The translations under genes were made by a program, and so were the position numbers. A DNA stretch of 64,000 nucleotides from Terebella lapidaria (taxonomy: Eukaryota > Annelida > Polychaeta > Terebellida > Terebellidae). Of this stretch, positions 1-12,323 are shown piece after piece; the first letter of the stretch is position 1, and each line of letters opens with the position of its first letter. Under the pieces are notes generated by a model. It was given only the letters and a program-made list of their open reading frames with translations. It was not told the DNA's origin and made no database searches. The stretch spans positions 26,199,001-26,263,000 of the forward strand of contig OX424563.1 in NCBI GenBank assembly GCA_949152475.1, in the 5' to 3' direction.

Positions 1-278
1 TATTTGCAATTTTGGCACCATATCTGGTCAAGTACGCATTTTTCCGATTTTTTTACCATATTTTTTTTTCGATATTGCCGTAGAACCACATTTTTGACCC
101 CATATGTGTCTCTTGCCGTTTGATCGATTGCAGTCCATCATATAAATGTGTTTTATAAATAAATTTCATACAGCACATAAATTAGTCCCCTGTACAAGGC
201 ACCTATGTGACCTAATGTCGGTGATCTCTGGCTTACAGAAACCATATTTTCAACAAATTGTCTACGTTTTTGTGTTTT

Positions 279-339
279 GTCAAGATTAAAACCTTGGAAT
301 TAAGGCATTTCGGCAGAAATGCCTTTATGGTTTTAGCAG

Positions 340-371
<32 letters not shown>

Positions 372-2551
372 CTTCTTCCGCCACTTTTGGTTTCCGGACG
401 ATAACTTTAGATTGCCTTGACGGATCCTTGTCAAATTTTCACCGCAAGTCAGAAATGATATGAGGAAGAACCCTATTCTTTTTGAGCCGGATCGGAGGTC
501 CGTGAGGTCCGTGAGGATGAAATCAAGGCTAATTTTAAGACTTGGTTTCCGGACGATAACTGGAAAAATATTTATGCAATAGTTGCAGAACTCTGCATGG
601 AGGTTCATATGCCACCAGGGAAGAACCCTATTGATTTTGGGATCGATCCGTCAAACGACCTTTGACCTAGAGGTCAAAATAATTTTTTGCTGATTCATCC
701 TTGAGGCTTCCTGCATATCTCGGAAACCGTGCGTCGTAGAGCGAAACGGACGTTATTTTCGGACTCGTCGCCCTAGACAAACATCTCTAGGGTGTACTTT
801 TTTTTTGATCCGGCTCCGAGGTCCGTGAGGTCCGTGAGGATGAAATCGAGGAACTTGGTTTCCGGACGATAACTCAAAAAATATTCAGGCAATAGTTGCA
901 GAATTTTGCACGGAGGTTTATATATCACCTGGGAAGAACCCTATTGATTTTGGGATCGATGCCTCAAACGACCTTTGACCTAGAGGTCGAAATAATTTTT
1001 TGCTGAGTCATCCTTGATTCATCCTGCATATCTCGGAAACGGTGCGTCGTAGAACGAAACGGACGTTATTTTCGGACTCGTCGCCCTAGACAAACATGTC
1101 TAAGGGGTATTATGGATGAACTTTGACCTTGACCCGAAATTTTTTTGCCGAGTCGGCATTTTTCGTTTTCGTCGATATCTCGGAAACGGTGCGTCGTAGA
1201 GCGAAACGGACGTCATTTTCGGACTCGTCGCACTAGACAAACATGTCTACGGGGAATTATTGATGAACTTTGACCTTGACCCGAAATTTTTTTGCCGAGT
1301 CGGCATTTTTCGTTTTCGTCGATATCTCGGAAACGGTGCGTCGTAGAGCGAAACGGACGTCATTTTCGGACTCGTCGCACTAGACAAACATGTCTACGGG
1401 GTATTATGGATGAACTTTGACCTTGACCCGAAATTTTTTTGCCGAGTCGGCATTTTTCGTTTTCGTCGATATCTCGGAAACGGTGCGTCGTAGAGCGAAA
1501 CGGACGTTATTTTCGGACTCGTCGCACTAGACAAACATGTCTACCGGGAATTATTGATGAACTTTGACCTTGACCCGAAATTTTTTTGCCGAGTCGGCAT
1601 TTTTCGTTTTCGTCGATATCTCGGAAACGGTGCGTCGTAGAGCGAAACGGACGTTATTTTCGGACTCGTCGCACTAGACAAACATGTCTAAGGGGAATTA
1701 TGGATGAACTTTGACCTTGACCCGAAATTTTTTTGCCGAGTCGGCATTTTTCGTTTTCGTCGTTATCTCGGAAACGGTGCGTCGTAGAGCGAAACGGACG
1801 TTATTTTCGGACTCGTCGCACTAGACAAACATGTCTAAGGGGTATTATGGATGAACTTTGACCTTGACCCGAAATTTTTTTGCCGAGTCGGCATTTTTCG
1901 TTTTCGTCGTTATCTCGGAAACGGTGCGTCGTAGAGCGAAACGGACGTTATTTTCGGACTCGTCGCACTAGACAAACATGTCTAAGGGGTATTATGGATG
2001 AACTTTGACCTTGACCCGAAATTTTTTTGCCGAGTCGGCATTTTTCGTTTTCGTCGATATCTCGGAAACGGTGCGTCGTAGAGCGAAACGGACGTTATTT
2101 TCGGACTCGTCGCACTAGACAAACATGTCTAAGGGGAATTATTGATGAACTTTGACCTTGACCCGAAATTTTTTTGCCGAGTCGGCATTTTTCGTTTTCG
2201 TCGATATCTCGGAAACGGTGCGTCGTAGAGCGAAACGGACGTTACTTTCGGACTCGTCGCCCTAGACAAACATGTCTAAGGGGTATTATGGATTAACTTT
2301 GACCTTGACCCGAAATTTTTTTGCCGAGTCGGCAGTTTTTGTTTTCGTCGATATCTCGGAAACGGTGCGTCGTAGAGCGAAACGGATGGTATTTTCGGAC
2401 TCGTCGCCCTAGACAAACATGTCTAGCGGGTATTATGGATGAACTTTGACCTTGACCCGAAATTTGTCGACATTTTTCATTTTCGTCGATATCTAGTATT
2501 ATAAATTATTCATCACACCGAAATGCCTCCAAGGCATCTTTAGGCCTTGAC
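279..2551. mobile_element. Possible inverted-repeat element that carries the minisatellite
   Basis: The left side reads gtcaag...ccttgga...ggcatttcgg (279-313). The reverse complement of the right side (2518-2551) reads gtcaag...ccttgga-ggcatttcgg, so the minisatellite and its two upstream modules lie between imperfect inverted repeats of roughly 30 bp. A 10-bp perfect stem (aaggcatttc / gaaatgcctt, 302-325) and a T30 run sit at the left end. Small non-autonomous elements with core tandem repeats of about 150 bp are known, for example Helentron-associated pearl-type elements in molluscs. Assignment to such a class is inference. The same structure is present in all seven units. Confidence 0.45.
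1028..2488. repeat. 147-bp minisatellite block (10 monomers, unit 1)
   Basis: The marker gatgaactttgacc falls at 1115, 1262, 1409, 1556, 1703, 1850, 1997, 2144, 2291 (as gattaac) and 2438, every step exactly 147 bp. Each monomer carries atatctcggaaacggtgcg, a CpG-dense middle (about 18 CpGs), the interrupted palindrome agac-aaacat-gtct, the phrase ttgaccttgacccgaaa, an A/T tract and the palindrome gccga-g-tcggc. The last monomer is about 9 bp short. Variants (gaattattg or gtattatgg; cgatatc or cgttatc) come in a mostly conserved order from unit to unit, so monomers multiplied before the 3.9-kb unit did. Confidence 0.96.
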
Positions 2552-3125
2552 GTCTAGTTTTTGCTTAATTTAGAAATATACTATATTGAGAGTGTGGTGG
2601 TAGCATTTTGCGACATTTGAATACTATTGGTGTAGACAGCAGTATGGTAGAAAGTGTTTGGTGCTAAGCAGCGGGGTAGGACTACCAACTCTTTTAAAAG
2701 TTTGACATATTTACTCCAAGGGGAATCAAACTGATGGTAATATATGGGTGAATAATACATTTATCTGAAACAAACCCCAAATTGTCCTTGAGCATGTTTG
2801 ATCGGGCGTCAAATCAAAATTTCCAAAGAAAATCTCACTTTTTTGTTCAAAATATTTCCTTTCTTAAGTGCAAAAATCACTGTTTTATTTCTTCTCTACA
2901 AGTCTTCCCTTTTCACATAAGAGCTCAATAATTGGGGATTATCACCTCTGTATGTGGGGTGTTATAATTGTAAAATGTGAAGAAAATTGCCATTATTTAG
3001 GTTATGGACCTGTATTGATTTCCTTATATGGTCAAAATGAGGCATCAAAGTACTATATTATTTAAAAACTCCCAGTTTCTCCTCCAAATGCACATGTATC
3101 ACTTTAAAATGTCTCTGTTTTGGTT

Positions 3126-3559
3126 TGTATAGTGGTATTATGGGTATTCCTCTATGTACATGTGAATTTTCATGTTGATTGGAGCTGTTACTGTGCGCAT
3201 GAATACATATAAACAAACCGGCCCTTTCTGGGAGTTTGCTTTCTGAGGAATTCGCCAGGTGTCAGCAGCTAACAGTCAAATGCTTGTAGCGTTTGATCTA
3301 TTCCAACAACATGTGCTGATTTTTAAATATTTTGTAGGTTATTGTATAGTGGTATTATGGGTATTCCTCTATGTACATGTGAATTTTCATGTTGATTGGA
3401 GCTGTTACTGTGCGCATGAATACATATAAACAAACCGGCCCTTTCTGGGAGTTTGCTTTCTGAGGAATTCGCCAGGTGTCAGCAGCTAACAGTCAAATGC
3501 TTGTAGCGTTTGATCTATTCCAACAACATGTGCTGATTTTTAAATATTTTGTAGGTTAT
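3126..3559. repeat. 217-bp direct tandem duplication, unit 1 only
   Basis: The segment beginning tgtatagtggtattatggg at 3126 is repeated from 3343 with a 217-bp shift, running through gatttttaaatattttgtagg. The other units have one copy. The two copies look identical, so the duplication is recent. Unit 1 length (4135) equals 3918 plus 217. Confidence 0.95.
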
Positions 3560-4135
3560 ATATATTGCCTCAACATACTGAAATTTTATGAAAATTGAAA
3601 CATTTTGAAAGTGATTTCTCTCATAAAACGTTATAATGGAGTTAAATGGCAATCCTATATGTGTTCGTATACCTAAACCGAGGACATGGAATTTTGTGTA
3701 TTATAGATTTTTAGCAGGTTTTGTGGCATTTCTTTAATTTGAGTGTGGATAGTGTGCGGTTTTCATGAATTTTTCACCATTGCAACCATAGTTTTCGTTC
3801 ACGTGGATTTTTATTACATATGTAGGATTATATCTACATGCTAATAGCGGCGGTGTTTATCCCCCCCCCCCCTTGAATGCTAAAGACATGGAGTTAGTGC
3901 CTTTTTATTTTCTTTATTTTCATATAGTAACCAATATTTCAAATCACTGTAAAATATTATACACTTTCACTGAGGACTACTGGACTCAGACACAGCCTAA
4001 CTGAAAAAGGTGTCGAAATGGCCACCAAAAATTGAACGGTGGATAATACTAGGTGTCTCTGAAATTCATCACCACAACCTATATAGTCGATCATAAATAA
4101 GCTAGGTTAGGCATTGCAGAATGCATTTGGTATAT

Positions 4136-4474
4136 TATTTGCAATTTTGGCACCATATCTGGTCAAGTACGCATTTTTCCGATTTTTTTACCATATTTTT
4201 TTTTCGATATTGCCGTAGAACCACATTTTTGACCCCATATGTGTCTCTTGCCGTTTGATCGATTGCAGTCCATCATATAAATGTGTTTTATAAATAAATT
4301 TCATACAGCACATAAATTAGTCCCCTGTACAAGGCACCTATGTGACCTAATGTCGGTGATCTCTGGCTTACAGAAACCATATTTTCAACAAATTGTCTAC
4401 GTTTTTGTGTTTTGTCAAGATTAAAACCTTGGAATTAAGGCATTTCGGCAGAAATGCCTTTATGGTTTTAGCAG

Positions 4475-4505
<31 letters not shown>

Positions 4506-7500
4506 CTCTTCTTCCGCCACTTTTGGTTTCCGGACGATAACTTTAGATTGCCTTGACGGATCCTTGTCAAATTTTCACCGCAAGTCAGAAATGATATGAG
4601 GAAGAACCCTATTCTTTTTGAGCCGGATCGGAGGTCCGTGAGGTCCGTGAGGATGAAATCAAGGCTAATTTTAAGACTTGGTTTCCGGACGATAACTGGA
4701 AAAATATTTATGCAATAGTTGCAGAACTCTGCATGGAGGTTCATATGCCACCAGGGAAGAACCCTATTGATTTTGGGATCGATCCGTCAAACGACCTTTG
4801 ACCTAGAGGTCAAAATAATTTTTTGCTGATTCATCCTTGAGGCTTCCTGCATATCTCGGAAACCGTGCGTCGTAGAGCGAAACGGACGTTATTTTCGGAC
4901 TCGTCGCCCTAGACAAACATCTCTAGGGTGTACTTTTTTTTTGATCCGGCTCCGAGGTCCGTGAGGTCCGTGAGGATGAAATCGAGGAACTTGGTTTCCG
5001 GACGATAACTCAAAAAATATTCAGGCAATAGTTGCAGAATTTTGCACGGAGGTTTATATATCACCTGGGAAGAACCCTATTGATTTTGGGATCGATGCCT
5101 CAAACGACCTTTGACCTAGAGGTCGAAATAATTTTTTGCTGAGTCATCCTTGATTCATCCTGCATATCTCGGAAACGGTGCGTCGTAGAACGAAACGGAC
5201 GTTATTTTCGGACTCGTCGCCCTAGACAAACATGTCTAAGGGGTATTATGGATGAACTTTGACCTTGACCCGAAATTTTTTTGCCGAGTCGGCATTTTTC
5301 GTTTTCGTCGATATCTCGGAAACGGTGCGTCGTAGAGCGAAACGGACGTCATTTTCGGACTCGTCGCACTAGACAAACATGTCTACGGGGAATTATTGAT
5401 GAACTTTGACCTTGACCCGAAATTTTTTTGCCGAGTCGGCATTTTTCGTTTTCGTCGATATCTCGGAAACGGTGCGTCGTAGAGCGAAACGGACGTCATT
5501 TTCGGACTCGTCGCACTAGACAAACATGTCTACGGGGTATTATGGATGAACTTTGACCTTGACCCGAAATTTTTTTGCCGAGATATCTCGGAAACGGTGC
5601 GTCGTAGAGCGAAACGGACGTTATTTTCGGACTCGTCACACTAGACAAACATGTCTACCGGGAATTATTGATGAACTTTGACCTTGACCCGAAATTTTTT
5701 TGCCGAGTCGGCATTTTTCGTTTTCGTCGATATCTCGGAAACGGTGCGTCGTAGAGCGAAACGGACGTTATTTTCGGACTCGTCGCACTAGACAAACATG
5801 TCTAAGGGGAATTATGGATGAACTTTGACCTTGACCCGAAATTTTTTTGCCGAGTCGGCATTTTTCGTTTTCGTCGTTATCTCGGAAACGGTGCGTCGTA
5901 GAGCGAAACGGACGTTATTTTCGGACTCGTCGCACTAGACAAACATGTCTAGGGGTATTATGGATGAACTTTGACCTTGACCCGAAATTTTTTTGCCGAG
6001 TCGGCATTTTTCGTTTTCGTCGTTATCTCGGAAACGGTGCGTCGTAGAGCGAAACGGACGTTATTTTCGGACTCGTCGCACTAGACAAACATGTCTAAGG
6101 GGTATTATGGATGAACTTTGACCTTGACCCGAAATTTTTTTGCCGAGTCGGCATTTTTCGTTTTCGTCGATATCTCGGAAACGGTGCGTCGTAGAGCGAA
6201 ACGGACGTTATTTTCGGACTCGTCGCACTAGACAAACATGTCTAAGGGGAATTATTGATGAACTTTGACCTTGACCCGAAATTTTTTTGCCGAGTCGGCA
6301 TTTTTCGTTTTCGTCGATATCTCGGAAACGGTGCGTCGTAGAGCGAAACGGACGTTACTTTCGGACTCGTCGCCCTAGACAAACATGTCTAAGGGGTATT
6401 ATGGATTAACTTTGACCTTGACCCGAAATTTTTTTGCCGAGTCGGCAGTTTTTGTTTTCGTCGATATCTCGGAAACGGTGCGTCGTAGAGCGAAACGGAT
6501 GGTATTTTCGGACTCGTCGCCCTAGACAAACATGTCTAGCGGGTATTATGGATGAACTTTGACCTTGACCCGAAATTTGTCGACATTTTTCATTTTCGTC
6601 GATATCTAGTATTATAAATTATTCATCACACCGAAATGCCTCCAAGGCATCTTTAGGCCTTGACGTCTAGTTTTTGCTTAATTTAGAAATATACTATATT
6701 GAGAGTGTGGTGGTAGCATTTTGCGACATTTGAATACTATTGGTGTAGACAGCAGTATGGTAGAAAGTGTTTGGTGCTAAGCAGCGGGGTAGGACTACCA
6801 ACTCTTTTAAAAGTTTGACATATTTACTCCAAGGGGAATCAAACTGATGGTAATATATGGGTGAATAATACATTTATCTGAAACAAACCCCAAATTGTCC
6901 TTGAGCATGTTTGATCGGGCGTCAAATCAAAATTTCCAAAGAAAATCTCACTTTTTTGTTCAAAATATTTCCTTTCTTAAGTGCAAAAATCACTGTTTTA
7001 TTTCTTCTCTACAAGTCTTCCCTTTTCACATAAGAGCTCAATAATTGGGGATTATCACCTCTGTATGTGGGGTGTTATAATTGTAAAATGTGAAGAAAAT
7101 TGCCATTATTTAGGTTATGGACCTGTATTGATTTCCTTATATGGTCAAAATGAGGCATCAAAGTACTATATTATTTAAAAACTCCCAGTTTCTCCTCCAA
7201 ATGCACATGTATCACTTTAAAATGTCTCTGTTTTGGTTTGTATAGTGGTATTATGGGTATTCCTCTATGTACATGTGAATTTTCATGTTGATTGGAGCTG
7301 TTACTGTGCGCATGAATACATATAAACAAACCGGACCTTTCTGGGAGTTTGCTTTCTGAGGAATTCGCCAGGTGTCAGCAGCTAACAGTCAAATGCTTGT
7401 AGCGTTTGATCTATTCCAACAACATGTGCTGATTTTTAAATATTTTGTAGGTTATATATATTGCCTCAACATACTGAAATTTTATGAAAATTGAAACATT

Positions 7501-8030
7501 TTGAAAGTGATTTCTCTCATAAAACGTTATAATGGAGTTAAATGGCAATCCTATATGTGTTCGTATACCTAAACCGAGGACATGGAATTTTGTGTATTAT
7601 AGATTTTTAGCAGGTTTTGTGGCATTTCTTTAATTTGAGTGTGGATAGTGTGCGGTTTTCATGAATTTTTCACCATTGCAACCATAGTTTTCGTTCACGT
7701 GGATTTTTATTACATATGTAGGATTATATCTACATGCTAATAGCGGCGGTGTTTATCCCCCCCCCCCTTGAATGCTAAAGACATGGAGTTAGTGCCTTTT
7801 TATTTTCTTTATTTTCATATAGTAACCAATATTTCAAATCACTGTAAAATATTATACACTTTCACTGAGGACTACTGGACTCAGACACAGCCTAACTGAA
7901 AAAGGTGTCGAAATGGCCACCAAAAATTGAACGGTGGATAATACTAGGTGTCTCTGAAATTCATCACCACAACCTATATAGTCGATCATAAATAAGCTAG
8001 GTTAGGCATTGCAGAATGCATTTGGTATAT
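4136..8030. repeat. Higher-order unit 2 (3895 bp)
   Basis: Same layout as unit 1 without the 217-bp duplication. The minisatellite (5164-6601) has ten monomers, but one lost about 22 bp near 5582, where gccgag runs straight into atatctcgg. A further single-base loss lies near 5951. The poly-T run is followed by an extra CT dinucleotide. These private changes account for the shorter length. Confidence 0.93.
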
Positions 8031-8369
8031 TATTTGCAATTTTGGCACCATATCTGGTCAAGTACGCATTTTTCCGATTTTTTTACCATATTTTTTTTTC
8101 GATATTGCCGTAGAACCACATTTTTGACCCCATATGTGTCTCTTGCCGTTTGATCGATTGCAGTCCATCATATAAATGTGTTTTATAAATAAATTTCATA
8201 CAGCACATAAATTAGTCCCCTGTACAAGGCACCTATGTGACCTAATGTCGGTGATCTCTGGCTTACAGAAACCATATTTTCAACAAATTGTCTACGTTTT
8301 TGTGTTTTGTCAAGATTAAAACCTTGGAATTAAGGCATTTCGGCAGAAATGCCTTTATGGTTTTAGCAG

Positions 8370-8402
<33 letters not shown>

Positions 8403-11400
8403 CTTCTTCCGCCACTTTTGGTTTCCGGACGATAACTTTAGATTGCCTTGACGGATCCTTGTCAAATTTTCACCGCAAGTCAGAAATGATATGAGGAAGA
8501 ACCCTATTCTTTTTGAGCCGGATCGGAGGTCCGTGAGGTCCGTGAGGATGAAATCAAGGCTAATTTTAAGACTTGGTTTCCGGACGATAACTGGAAAAAT
8601 ATTTATGCAATAGTTGCAGAACTCTGCATGGAGGTTCATATGCCACCAGGGAAGAACCCTATTGATTTTGGGATCGATCCGTCAAACGACCTTTGACCTA
8701 GAGGTCAAAATAATTTTTTGCTGATTCATCCTTGAGGCTTCCTGCATATCTCGGAAACCGTGCGTCGTAGAGCGAAACGGACGTTATTTTCGGACTCGTC
8801 GCCCTAGACAAACATCTCTAGGGTGTACTTTTTTTTTGATCCGGCTCCGAGGTCCGTGAGGTCCGTGAGGATGAAATCGAGGAACTTGGTTTCCGGACGA
8901 TAACTCAAAAAATATTCAGGCAATAGTTGCAGAATTTTGCACGGAGGTTTATATATCACCTGGGAAGAACCCTATTGATTTTGGGATCGATGCCTCAAAC
9001 GACCTTTGACCTAGAGGTCGAAATAATTTTTTGCTGAGTCATCCTTGATTCATCCTGCATATCTCGGAAACGGTGCGTCGTAGAACGAAACGGACGTTAT
9101 TTTCGGACTCGTCGCCCTAGACAAACATGTCTAAGGGGTATTATGGATGAACTTTGACCTTGACCCGAAATTTTTTTGCCGAGTCGGCATTTTTCGTTTT
9201 CGTCGATATCTCGGAAACGGTGCGTCGTAGAGCGAAACGGACGTCATTTTCGGACTCGTCGCACTAGACAAACATGTCTACGGGGAATTATTGATGAACT
9301 TTGACCTTGACCCGAAATTTTTTTGCCGAGTCGGCATTTTTCGTTTTCGTCGATATCTCGGAAACGGTGCGTCGTAGAGCGAAACGGACGTCATTTTCGG
9401 ACTCGTCGCACTAGACAAACATGTCTACGGGGTATTATGGATGAACTTTGACCTTGACCCGAAATTTTTTTGCCGAGTCGGCATTTTTCGTTTTCGTCGA
9501 TATCTCGGAAACGGTGCGTCGTAGAGCGAAACGGACGTTATTTTCGGACTCGTCACACTAGACAAACATGTCTACCGGGAATTATTGATGAACTTTGACC
9601 TTGACCCGAAATTTTTTTGCCGAGTCGGCATTTTTCGTTTTCGTCGATATCTCGGAAACGGTGCGTCGTAGAGCGAAACGGACGTTATTTTCGGACTCGT
9701 CGCACTAGACAAACATGTCTAAGGGGAATTATGGATGAACCTTGACCTTGACCCGAAATTTTTTTGCCGAGTCGGCATTTTTCGTTTTCGTCGTTATCTC
9801 GGAAACGGTGCGTCGTAGAGCGAAACGGACGTTATTTTCGGCATCGTCGCACTAGACAAACATGTCTAAGGGGTATTATGGATGAACTTTGACCTTGACC
9901 CGAAATTTTTTTGCCGAGTCGGCATTTTTCGTTTTCGTCGTTATCTCGGAAACGGTGCGTCGTAGAGCGAAACGGACGTTATTTTCGGACTCGTCGCACT
10001 AGACAAACATGTCTAAGGGGTATTATGGATGAACTTTGACCTTGACCCGAAATTTTTTTGCCGAGTCGGCATTTTTCGTTTTCGTCGATATCTCGGAAAC
10101 GGTGCGTCGTAGAGCGAAACGGACGTTATTTTCGGACTCGTCGCACTAGACAAACATGTCTAAGGGGAATTATTGATGAACTTTGACCTTGACCCGAAAT
10201 TTTTTTGCCGAGTCGGCATTTTTCGTTTTCGTCGATATCTCGGAAACGGTGCGTCGTAGAGCGAAACGGACGTTACTTTCGGACTCGTCGCCCTAGACAA
10301 ACATGTCTAAGGGGTATTATGGATTAACTTTGACCTTGACCCGAAATTTTTTTGCCGAGTCGGCAGTTTTTGTTTTCGTCGATATCTCGGAAACGGTGCG
10401 TCGTAGAGCGAAACGGATGGTATTTTCGGACTCGTCGCCCTAGACAAACATGTCTAGCGGGTATTATGGATGAACTTTGACCTTGACCCGAAATTTGTCG
10501 ACATTTTTCATTTTCGTCGATATCTAGTATTATAAATTATTCATCACACCGAAATGCCTCCAAGGCATCTTTAGGCCTTGACGTCTAGTTTTTGCTTAAT
10601 TTAGAAATATACTATATTGAGAGTGTGGTGGTAGCATTTTGCGACATTTGAATACTATTGGTGTAGACAGCAGTATGGTAGAAAGTGTTTGGTGCTAAGC
10701 AGTGGGGTAGGACTACCAACTCTTTTAAAAGTTTGACATATTTACTCCAAGGGGAATCAAACTGATGGTAATATATGGGTGAATAATACATTTATCTGAA
10801 ACAAACCCCAAATTGTCCTTGAGCATGTTTGATCGGGCGTCAAATCAAAATTTCCAAAGAAAATCTCACTTTTTTGTTCAAAATATTTCCTTTCTTAAGT
10901 GCAAAAATCACTGTTTTATTTCTTCTCTACAAGTCTTCCCTTTTCACATAAGAGCTCAATAATTGGGGATTATCACCTCTGTATGTGGGGTGTTATAATT
11001 GTAAAATGTGAAGAAAATTGCCATTATTTAGGTTATGGACCTGTATTGATTTCCTTATATGGTCAAAATGAGGCATCAAAGTACTATATTATTTAAAAAC
11101 TCCCAGTTTCTCCTCCAAATGCACATGTATCACTTTAAAATGTCTCTGTTTTGGTTTGTATAGTGGTATTATGGGTATTCCTCTATGTACATGTGAATTT
11201 TCATGTTGATTGGAGCTGTTACTGTGCGCATGAATACATATAAACAAACCGGCCCTTTCTGGGAGTTTGCTTTCTGAGGAATTCGCCAGGTGTCAGCAGC
11301 TAACAGTCAAATGCTTGTAGCGTTTGATCTATTCCAACAACATGTGCTGATTTTTAAATATTTTGTAGGTTATATATATTGCCTCAACATACTGAAATTT

Positions 11401-11951
11401 TATGAAAATTGAAACATTTTGAAAGTGATTTCTCTCATAAAACGTTATAATGGAGTTAAATGGCAATCCTATATGTGTTCGTATACCTAAACCGAGGACA
11501 TGGAATTTTGTGTATTATAGATTTTTAGCAGGTTTTGTGGCATTTCTTTAATTTGAGTGTGGATAGTGTGCGGTTTTCATGAATTTTTCACCATTGCAAC
11601 CATAGTTTTCGTTCACGTGGATTTTTATTACATATGTAGGATTATATCTACATGCTAATAGCGGCGGTGTTTATCCCCCCCCCCCCCCTTGAATGCTAAA
11701 GACATGGAGTTAGTGCCTTTTTATTTTCTTTATTTTCATATAGTAACCAATATTTCAAATCACTGTAAAATATTATACACTTTCACTGAGGACTACTGGA
11801 CTCAGACACAGCCTAACTGAAAAAGGTGTCGAAATGGCCACCAAAAATTGAACGGTGGATAATACTAGGTGTCTCTGAAATTCATCACCACAACCTATAT
11901 AGTCGATCATAAATAAGCTAGGTTAGGCATTGCAGAATGCATTTGGTATAT
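8031..11951. repeat. Higher-order unit 3 (3921 bp)
   Basis: Standard-length unit with ten 147-bp monomers at 9059-10519. Private changes include a substitution in the otherwise invariant gaactttgacc phrase (near 9739), ggcatcgtcgc in place of ggactcgtcgc near 9840, and a C14 run near 11675. Confidence 0.93.
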
Positions 11952-12290
11952 TATTTGCAATTTTGGCACCATATCTGGTCAAGTACGCATTTTTCCGATT
12001 TTTTTACCATATTTTTTTTTCGATATTGCCGTAGAACCACATTTTTGACCCCATATGTGTCTCTTGCCGTTTGATCGATTGCAGTCCATCATATAAATGT
12101 GTTTTATAAATAAATTTCATACAGCACATAAATTAGTCCCCTGTACAAGGCACCTATGTGACCTAATGTCGGTGATCTCTGGCTTACAGAAACCATATTT
12201 TCAACAAATTGTCTACGTTTTTGTGTTTTGTCAAGATTAAAACCTTGGAATTAAGGCATTTCGGCAGAAATGCCTTTATGGTTTTAGCAG

Positions 12291-12323
<33 letters not shown>

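Larger units (their letters stand above)
1..4135. repeat. Higher-order unit 1 (4135 bp, with a private 217-bp duplication)
   Basis: Order within the unit: AT-rich leader; hairpin at 302-325; T30 run at 342-371; two diverged modules that share the phrase ggtttccggacgataac (about 388-1027); ten 147-bp monomers (1028-2488); a second hairpin-like segment (2520-2550); about 1.6 kb of AT-rich, non-coding DNA with a C12 run near 3861. The unit is 217 bp longer than the standard 3918 bp because 3126-3342 is duplicated in tandem as 3343-3559. Confidence 0.93.

Noticed and set aside
2868-3065. 65-codon frame repeated in all seven array units (MQKSLFYFFSTS...)
   Set aside because: Perfect conservation reflects recent copying of the whole unit, not selection. 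The frame is AT-driven, has no family match, and no start-site or promoter context is evident.
4460-4744. 94-codon minus-strand frame with a poly-Lys tail, in most units
   Set aside because: The poly-Lys is a reading of the poly-T run, and the frame shifts with T-run length in units 1 and 6. It is not a gene.
5847-6047. 66-codon frame in the unit 2 minisatellite
   Set aside because: It is opened only by a single-base deletion near 5951 and is a translation of two satellite monomers.
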